Below, piece by piece: positions 59,767-64,000 of a stretch of DNA of 64,000 bases; the stretch's first letter is position 1, and each line of letters starts with the position of its first letter. This DNA is from Myxocyprinus asiaticus (Eukaryota; Chordata; Actinopteri; Cypriniformes; Catostomidae), in contig NC_059358.1 of NCBI RefSeq assembly GCF_019703515.2, positions 47,837,094-47,901,093 on the forward strand, written 5' to 3'. Under the pieces are notes generated by a model. That model searched no databases, was not told the origin of the DNA, and was given only the letters and a program-made list of their open reading frames with translations. A program made the translations under genes and the position numbers.

Positions 59767-62258
59767 AGAGACAGAGAGAGGAAATCATGTGGTGAACAAA
59801 TTATCAGAATACATTTCTAGTCATGTCATTCAAATTAGGCTATCATTTAAGTCTTCATTATAGTAATGGCAGTCTATCAAAGACACATTCTATACATGAA
59901 CATCATCTACAGATTAAGATTTCATTGAGATTAAATGTATGTACTAATGTATAATTCATTGTATGATGTAAGCATTCATGTTATGATTATTATAATGTCT
60001 GATAAATGTTTCATTTATTATATAAGGAACATAGGTGTGCTAGATGTTGAAATCTTCAGAGGTCTTCATTCTAAAGAAGACAGTGAAAAAACCTTGGATG
60101 AACTCTGACCTCACTTCAGCAAAGACATTAAAACCAACCAAACAAAATATCTGCCCAGATGAAAGAACTCAACATGACAGGAATGAACAAACAACAACAA
60201 CCTAAAACAAAAAATGTTGGCCATGCAGTAGTCGCTCTTGTCCATAGTGTGGCAGTAGTGCTAAACACACACAATATGACTTTTAACCCTCTATTCCCAG
60301 CATCGTTTAAAAATGTTTGATTCACTTTTCTTGCATTAAATGGACCTCATTACTAAAAAAAACAAAAGTACATATAGAAAAATAATAATTTAATATAATC
60401 ATTTTAAGTATGATAGGCAACACTGTGCGAAAATTAAAATAAATTATTCAAAGACATGTTTTTATTTATTGAAATATTTGAAGTGAACATGAGTCACTAT
60501 ACATTTTGTGGATGTGTTAAATTGGGATTTCTGAGGTGGGGGAACCCTAAAATCGGGTGATGTCGCAGTCATGGGTGTCTAAATATGGATTTATTAATAG
60601 GCCTGAATGTAATTCATATAACAATTTGTTTTTCTTTCAGATGAATCAATGTTACTGGGATAATGATTTGTCTGTCATTATTTATGTATCATGTAATTAA
60701 TCAACTAAATTGTAAAAAAAAAATACATAGAATATTTGTTTTTTGGTGTTTTATATTAGATGACAAAAAAAACTTGTTTAAGAATTATATTAAATGTATT
60801 TGATACATTTTATAAAAAATCAAATGACAGCTGGGACAAGTCACCTTCTTCTTGCCCTAGATTGGGCATCTTATAGAACATGCTAAACTTAGGCCTACGT
60901 AAATCTAATTACATTATATGTTATAATTTAAAAGTCAAATGCACATTGTTCTTAACGGGGAAAACAAACACCTTCTACGCAACTACCTTTTACTCGAATT
61001 GTTATTCTGATAATATCATTTGTAATGAAAACATCTGCATTAAATTAAAATTCTTCACTGTGTTGTGAAGAAGCATTTTCACTAGTGAATCCCACTGTAT
61101 ATTTGCTAACGCACAAAATAAAAATAAATGCTGAATCAACATTTATTGGAGTACACGCATAAATATAGAAATAACAGTAAATCCTTTTCCAATGTGTTGG
61201 TCGAGTGGTCTTTTTATCTATGTTGAAAAAACCCTTCGTGTATACAGCTTTTTCATAAACTAAGCAAAATCACTACTGCATATCGGTGGAAAGGGTGAGC
61301 AGTTGATTCCATATTACGCGATTTCTATGAAACAGAGATCGGACCACAGCGTGAAAAAGAAACGAAAAGCGCGTCTATGCAGGGGCGCGTGGTCTCGTGC
61401 CACTCTCCAATATGCTGCCTCTACTAGTGTCCGCAACTGACTAGGCTGCGTTTCCAAAAATCATCGTAAGTTAAGTACCACTTGAAAATGGTTTTAGATC
61501 TGCTAGTGTTCTGGAGTAATCGTAGAGTGCTTAAGAGCATCGTAATGACATAATTTTATGCAGACACCTGCAGGACATGTGCAAAATTACAATTAATACA
61601 ATTAAATACAGTGAGTTAATGTTCAGATTCTTACACTTTATGCAGTAGCCTAGTATACAGTGACCATACTACTTTGATTTTTAATGTAGTTTATTTATAT
61701 GTAAATAGATTATAATTATATTGATCTGTTATATCAACTACATGGGTATATTTTTATTATATTATATTATATATAATAGCCTAATATAATTTTATATCAT
61801 TTAAAATGAGGTCATAAAATAGATAAATGACATAAATAAAAAAATAAAAAATAAAAATATGCCTATCGTAAATCAAAAGATTACTTACACAGAACTGTGT
61901 GCAGGACCGCGTAGTTGGTACAAAGTGGTTGCATTATTGCATTACAAATTAAATCCAGAGGGAACGGAGATGTTATATTTAAGGGGAATACTGTCTATCT
62001 TTGCTCGTCTTTCCACCTTACTCTTCTACAACATCCTCATCTTCCTCTCTGACACCCAAGGACGCTGTTGCCCGCATCGCAGCCTTGTTGTGCTGCATTG
62101 ATGTCATTGGTATCATTTTGGTAGCAGATCTCCGTTTGATCAGTGAATGTATGTACAGTACAAGTTCCCCACATAAGTGCTTCCATCGTCCTATTGTGCA
62201 CTTGCAATAGGCCTACTTGCAACACAGTAAACCTCATTATACAGTATTATATATACAT

Positions 62259-62262
<4 letters not shown>
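59767..62262. other. bmper 5' intron DNA
   Basis: No further bmper exon found. GGCTGCGTTTCCAAAAATCATC at 61444 resembles PIF/Harbinger-type MITE ends; a (TA)-rich tract lies near 61760. Confidence 0.4.

Positions 62263-62301
<39 letters not shown>
62263..62301. repeat. (TA)n microsatellite
   Basis: TA tract abutting the left end of a Tc1 element, matching its TA target preference. Confidence 0.95.
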
Positions 62302-62304
<3 letters not shown>

Positions 62305-63941
62305 TTGTGCTCAAAAGTTTGCATACCGTGGCAGACATTGTGAAATTTTGCCATTGATTTTGAAAATATGACTGATCATGCAACAAAAAAAAAACTGTCT
62401 TTTATTTAAGGATAGTGATCATATGAAGCCATTTATTATCACATAGTTGTTTGGCTCCTTTTTAAATCATAATGGTAACAGAAATCACCCAAATGGCCCT
62501 GATCAAAAGTTTACATACTCTTGAATGTTTGGCCTTGTTACAGACACACAAGGTGACACACACAGGTTTAAATGGCAATTAAAGGTTAATTTCCCACACC
62601 TGTGGCTTTTTAAATTGCAATTAGTGTTTGTGTATAAATAGTCAATGAGTTTGTTAACTCTCACGTGGATGCACTGAGCAGGCTAGATACTGAGCCATGG
62701 GGAGCAGAAAAGAACTGTCAAAAGACCTGCGTAACAAGGTAATGGAACTTTATAAAGATGAAAAAGGATATAAAAAGATATCCAAAACCTTGAAAATGCC
62801 AGTCAGTACTGTTCAATCACTTATTAAGAAGTGGAAAATTCGGGGATCTCTTGATACCAAGCCAAGGTCAGGTAGACCAAGAAAGCTTTCAGCCACAACT
62901 GCCAGAAGAATTGTTCAGGATACAAAGAAAAACCCACAGGTAACCTCAGGAGAAATACAGGCTGCTCTGGAAAAAGACGGTGTGGTTGTTTCAAGGAGCA
63001 CAATACGACGATACTTGAATAAAAATGAGCTGCATGGTCGAGTTGCCAGAAAGAAGCCTTTACTGTGCCAATGCCACAAAAAAAGCCCGGTTACAATATG
63101 CCTGACAACACCTTGACATGCCTCACAGCTTCTGGCACACTGTAAATTGGAGTGATGAGATCAAAATAGAGCTTTATGGTCACAACCATAAGCGCTATGT
63201 TTGGAGAGGGGTCAACAAGGCCTATAGTGAAAAGAATACCATCCCCACTGTGAAGCATGGTGGTGGCTCACTGATGTTTTGGGGGGGGTGTGAGCTCTAA
63301 AGGCACGGGGAATCTTGTGAAAATTGATGGCAAGATGAATGCAGCATGTTATCAGAAAATACTGGCAGACAATTTGCATTCTTCTGCACGAAAGCTGCGC
63401 ATGGGACGCTCTTGGACTTTCCAGCACGACATTGACCCTAAGCACAAGGCCAAGTTGACTCTCCAGTGGTTACAGCAGAAAAAGGTGAAGGTTCTGGAGT
63501 GGCCATCACAGTCTCCTGACCTTAATATCATTGAGCCATTCTGGGGAGATCTCAAACGTGCGATTCATGCAAGACGACCAAAGACTTTGCATGACCTGGA
63601 GGCATTTTGCCAAGACAAATGGGCAGCTATACCACCTGCAAGAATTTGGGGCCTCATAGACAACTATTACAAAAGACTGCACGCTGTCATTGATGCTAAA
63701 GGGGACAATACACAGTATTAAGAACTAAGGGTATGCAGACTTTTGAACAGGGGTCATTTTATTTTTTACTTTGTTGCCATGTTTTGTTTTATGATTGTGC
63801 CATTCTGTTATAACCTACAGTTGAATATGAATCCCATAAGAAATAAAAGGAATGTGTTTTGCCTGCTCACTCATGTTTTCTTTAAAAATGGTGCATATAT
63901 TACCAATTCTCCAAGGGTATGCAAACTTTTGTGCACAACTG
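62302..63941 (+). mobile_element. Near-complete Tc1-like transposon (1640 bp)
   Basis: Ends CAGTTGTGCTCAAAAGTTTG and CAAACTTTTGTGCACAACTG are inverted repeats. TA flanks the left side; the right flank is CA. It carries one transposase gene, broken by two frameshifts and a stop. It sits in the 5' intron of bmper, on the opposite strand. Confidence 0.92.
62697..63721 (+). pseudogene. Frameshifted Tc1 transposase
   Basis: Starts MGSRKELSKDLRNKVMELYK with two helix-turn-helix subdomains and the GRPRKLS AT-hook-like motif (about residues 60-66). The catalytic part is in two other frames: NWSDEIKIELYGHN (first Asp) at about 63145, FQHDIDPKHKAK (second Asp) near 63418, and NIIEPFWGDLKR (Glu) near 63525, the expected DDE order. 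Frame changes fall near an A run at about 63077 and a nine-G run at 63281-63289; a TGA is at about 63110. No active protein is predicted. Confidence 0.88.
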
Positions 63942-64000
63942 CATGTATGTATGTATGTATAGTCTTCACTGACACTGAGCTTGCACCTCAACCCACATAT

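Noticed and set aside
1..64000. A new defence, toxin or other compact multi-gene system
   Set aside because: Only two host genes with known roles are present; every other sizeable open frame belongs to a transposable element, a microsatellite or a shadow frame.

Overview
The window is vertebrate nuclear DNA, almost certainly from a teleost and probably a cyprinid or other ostariophysan. It is AT-rich, carries GT/AG-split genes, and is crowded with fish-type repeats: Tc1-like and hAT-like DNA transposons, L2 and L1-type LINEs, tRNA-derived SINEs, a 5S-rRNA-derived SINE, a Gypsy-type LTR and many (TA)n/(CA)n tracts. There is no bacterial, phage, plasmid or CRISPR content.

Two host genes are present, tail to tail. 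On the + strand, nt5c3a (cytosolic pyrimidine 5'-nucleotidase IIIA) is complete in nine coding exons from 731 to 23600. The exon phases join without a break into 331 codons with all HAD-hydrolase motifs. A 15.5-kb first intron separates the exon for a hydrophobic N-terminal segment from the catalytic exons. Two promoter-like sites lie in that intron just upstream of exon 2 (TATA at 15053, GC box plus TATA-like at 16301), so an anchor-less isoform is likely. On the - strand, bmper (BMP-binding endothelial regulator, crossveinless-2) runs from 59760 down to 31879. Eleven exons cover von Willebrand C modules, the vWD domain with its GDPH site, C8 and TIL; together they hold 575 whole codons. The signal peptide and most of the first CR module are not in the window and should lie beyond 64000.

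Layout. 1-730: upstream of nt5c3a. 731-23600: nt5c3a; intron 1 holds split Tc1-like copies (1530-6780), an inverted-terminal-repeat element carrying a 5'-truncated L2 LINE (7809-12600), and a SINE just before exon 2; intron 2 holds a hAT-type element with an internal 80-bp tandem array and a SINE (16862-19059) and a TTAA-flanked element (20199-21392). 23601-31878: 8.3-kb intergenic stretch, with a hAT-like insertion at 26382-27744. 31879-59760: bmper; the 6.4-kb intron between two CR exons holds an L1-type LINE (51642-56733) nested in an older MITE. 59761-64000: 5' part of bmper, with a near-complete but frameshifted Tc1-like transposon (62302-63941).

The two genes have unrelated biochemistry (pyrimidine nucleotide catabolism against extracellular BMP modulation). 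Both orthologues lie in human 7p14, so the linkage looks like retained synteny, not functional clustering. I see no previously undescribed biological system. The less ordinary observations are the candidate internal promoters and a perfect DR1 nuclear-receptor site in nt5c3a intron 1, several nested insertions dated by target-site duplications, a 34-bp inverted duplication in a Tc1 remnant, and a bmper intron made largely of one SINE.
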